Shown here piece by piece: positions 62,698 through 64,000 of a stretch of DNA of 64,000 nt. The notes beneath the pieces are model-generated. The model was given only the letters and a program-made list of their open reading frames with translations. It had not been told where the DNA came from and searched no databases. The position numbers and the translations under genes were made by a program. The stretch lies in NCBI GenBank assembly GCA_963824805.1, contig CAWGQZ010000072.1:25796-89795 (forward strand), in the 5' to 3' direction. Positions within the stretch are counted from its first letter, which is position 1; the number at the start of each line of letters is the position of its first letter. Source of the stretch: DATBAT01 sp963824805 (lineage in GTDB: Bacteria; Acidobacteriota; Terriglobia; Terriglobales; Acidobacteriaceae).

Positions 62698-64000
62698 CTA
62701 CCAGGTGACGGTCACACCGGCGTTGAACGAATTGATTACCTGCGACTCGCCCTCCCACCAGCGGGATTCGGCACGGAAGTAGTCGAGCGCGCCATGAAGA
62801 TAGTTGGTCATGTGGTAAACCAGCACGGCCAGACGCCCATCTGTGACTTGAGCACGCTCTTACTGGGTTGCATCGTCGCCGGATCGAAATACATCTGAAA
62901 TCGATATCAGCACCGAGTTGGTGCACGCGCGTGATGCCCCAGCCCAGGTTCAGATCCACGTTGCCCAAAACGAATTGCGATTGCACATAGACGCCATCGA
63001 ACGTTCGTAGTTGTTTCGAACCGATGTACGCGCCAGAAAACGCGGCGTCTACCAACGTATCGTCCGCAGCCATGAAATACGTCGTACCGACGCCTTGCCC
63101 ATAGTGCCCAGCGACGCCGAGGTGAACTGGGCCCACCTCTAAGCGCGCACCACCACCCCCGCCGTACACCGTTGCGTCTTCGGAGTTACTGGGGTTGTAT
63201 AGCTTTTGATAGGCACCGTTGGCGAAAACATGAAGGCTCGCCTGCTTGCCGAAATCGGCGTCGAACGTGAGTTCGGCTTCGGGGCGGCCCCATTTGGCGC
63301 GCGTCCAATAGAGAGCGAAGAGAGTACTGGGATCGAAGGATGACCGGATAGCTGGAGACCGCCCACCTTGGGCGTCGCGTACGTAATACCTGCCGCGTAG
63401 ACAGGTGATAGGACACCGAAGCCAGCATGCCCGCCTGATCAGCCAGACGTGTCGCTGAGCCCAGGATTCGCACCCCGCGAGTCGGAAGGATTGCCAACGC
63501 CGTAGCCGTGCCCGTAGAGGAGGTCGATTTCCCTCGCGCCACGCGAAAAGAGCGTGGTGGTTCGACCCGCGATCAGGCTTCCTGCGGAGCTCTCCAGTTT
63601 GAGGTAACCTTCCCGCATATCGCCCGCGGTGCGGGTGCCACGATCTTGCGACGTTCTCCGTCGAGATCGTTTTCCACGGTCCCCCACAAGGCGAGGTGAG
63701 CCGTCGAGCAGCACGTCCTCCGTCAGACGGCCCCGTACACCAAACGACAAGATGTTGCCAGATAGCCGCTCCGCAGGCGCGTTAGTAGCAGGTTCCCTGG
63801 TTCTTCCCGATGGCGCTGTCTACGCCTTCGGCTGGATCGGCGTCGACGGGAATACCGCCCGCGTAGATGGGATGCACCAACGTCGGGGTGCCGCCGACAT
63901 CGGCGTAGGCAGCCGGGATGCCCTTCCCCTGAAGGACTTCTGCGGAAAATCCCCACGCGACCGGAAGTGTTGAACTCCCAATCATTGGGCAAATTTGGCT
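62698..64000 (-). pseudogene. Myxobacteria-type outer-membrane porin, frame-broken and partial
   Basis: Pieces in several minus-strand frames make one beta-barrel protein running into the right edge: NDWEFNTSGRVG, AEVLQGKGIPAAYADVGG, SFGVRGRLTEDVLLDGSPRL, YLKLESSAGSLIAGRTTTLF, ALYWTRAKWGRPEAELTFDA, DFGKQASLHVFANGAYQKLY, VYGGGGGARLEVGPVHLGVA, YGQGVGTTYFMAADDTLVDA, and the end FNAGVTVTW (stop at 62698). Alternating polar and hydrophobic strands and a terminal aromatic residue are typical of a barrel. At least four frame changes are needed. The family resembles porins of Polyangia; substrate unknown. Start lies beyond the window. Confidence 0.6.

Noticed and set aside
1..64000. CRISPR arrays, tRNA or rRNA genes, insertion sequences, integrase or prophage genes
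   Set aside because: Looked for by eye in the intergenic stretches; no regularly spaced direct repeats, cloverleaf or transposase motifs were found. A tRNAscan or Infernal search would be decisive.

Overview
The first ~59.79 kb reads as one bacterial chromosome segment from an Acidobacteriota-like soil organism. This is inferred from gene content and texture: many TonB-C fusion proteins, secreted enzymes for plant-type sugars (GH51, GH3, GH2, a Gfo/Idh oxidoreductase with a DUF1080 hydrolase), an ECF sigma/anti-sigma/DUF4097 envelope cluster, moderately high G+C, and short palindromes scattered between genes. No rRNA, tRNA, CRISPR array, insertion sequence or prophage was seen. The last ~4.2 kb (from about 59,788) looks different: higher G+C, a PEGA-like surface protein, an Asp-rich lipoprotein with six Cys-rich repeats, and a porin, all typical of Myxococcota (Polyangia). 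The switch falls inside the codon run for GTLSKAIGA of a kbl gene, so I read the right end as an assembly chimera.

Layout. 1-3.7 kb: zinc-ribbon membrane protein, lipoprotein, GH3 hexosaminidase and a broken secreted protein (all minus). 3.8-10.6 kb: signalling block with a hybrid histidine kinase, a receiver-TM-TonB fusion, then an HK/OmpR/ECF-sigma operon. 10.7-14.5 kb: trehalose synthase, a GpgS-like glycosyltransferase and an MscS-type membrane protein, probably osmotic. 14.8-24.5 kb: RecQ, DksA-like, M28 peptidase, GvpL/F, AroDE, a secreted protein and DUF2071. 24.5-32.8 kb: keto-sugar pair, an S41 homologue without its catalytic dyad, PBP1A, MarC, TrpE. 33-39.8 kb: MBL hydrolase, glutamate dehydrogenase, PgsA, AmrA, GH51 arabinofuranosidase, TonB-C protein, cytochrome c. 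40-45.4 kb: small secreted or zinc proteins and the sigma/anti-sigma/envelope cluster. 46-59.8 kb: GH2 remnant, aldo/keto reductase, hemE-hemH-hemG, an aminotransferase/CDP-alcohol transferase/GtrA set, amidohydrolase, MurJ, glycine-zipper lipoprotein and the 5' part of kbl.

Quality. At least twelve single-base frame breaks lie in the acidobacterial part, and the myxobacterial part has many more. Several are cured exactly by changing a short homopolymer by one base (C5 at 43,883, C7 at 52,396, G3 at 51,174, T3 at 46,971), and many hit conserved single-copy genes. Sequencing or consensus error is therefore more likely than gene decay. Broken genes are annotated below as single loci spanning both frames.
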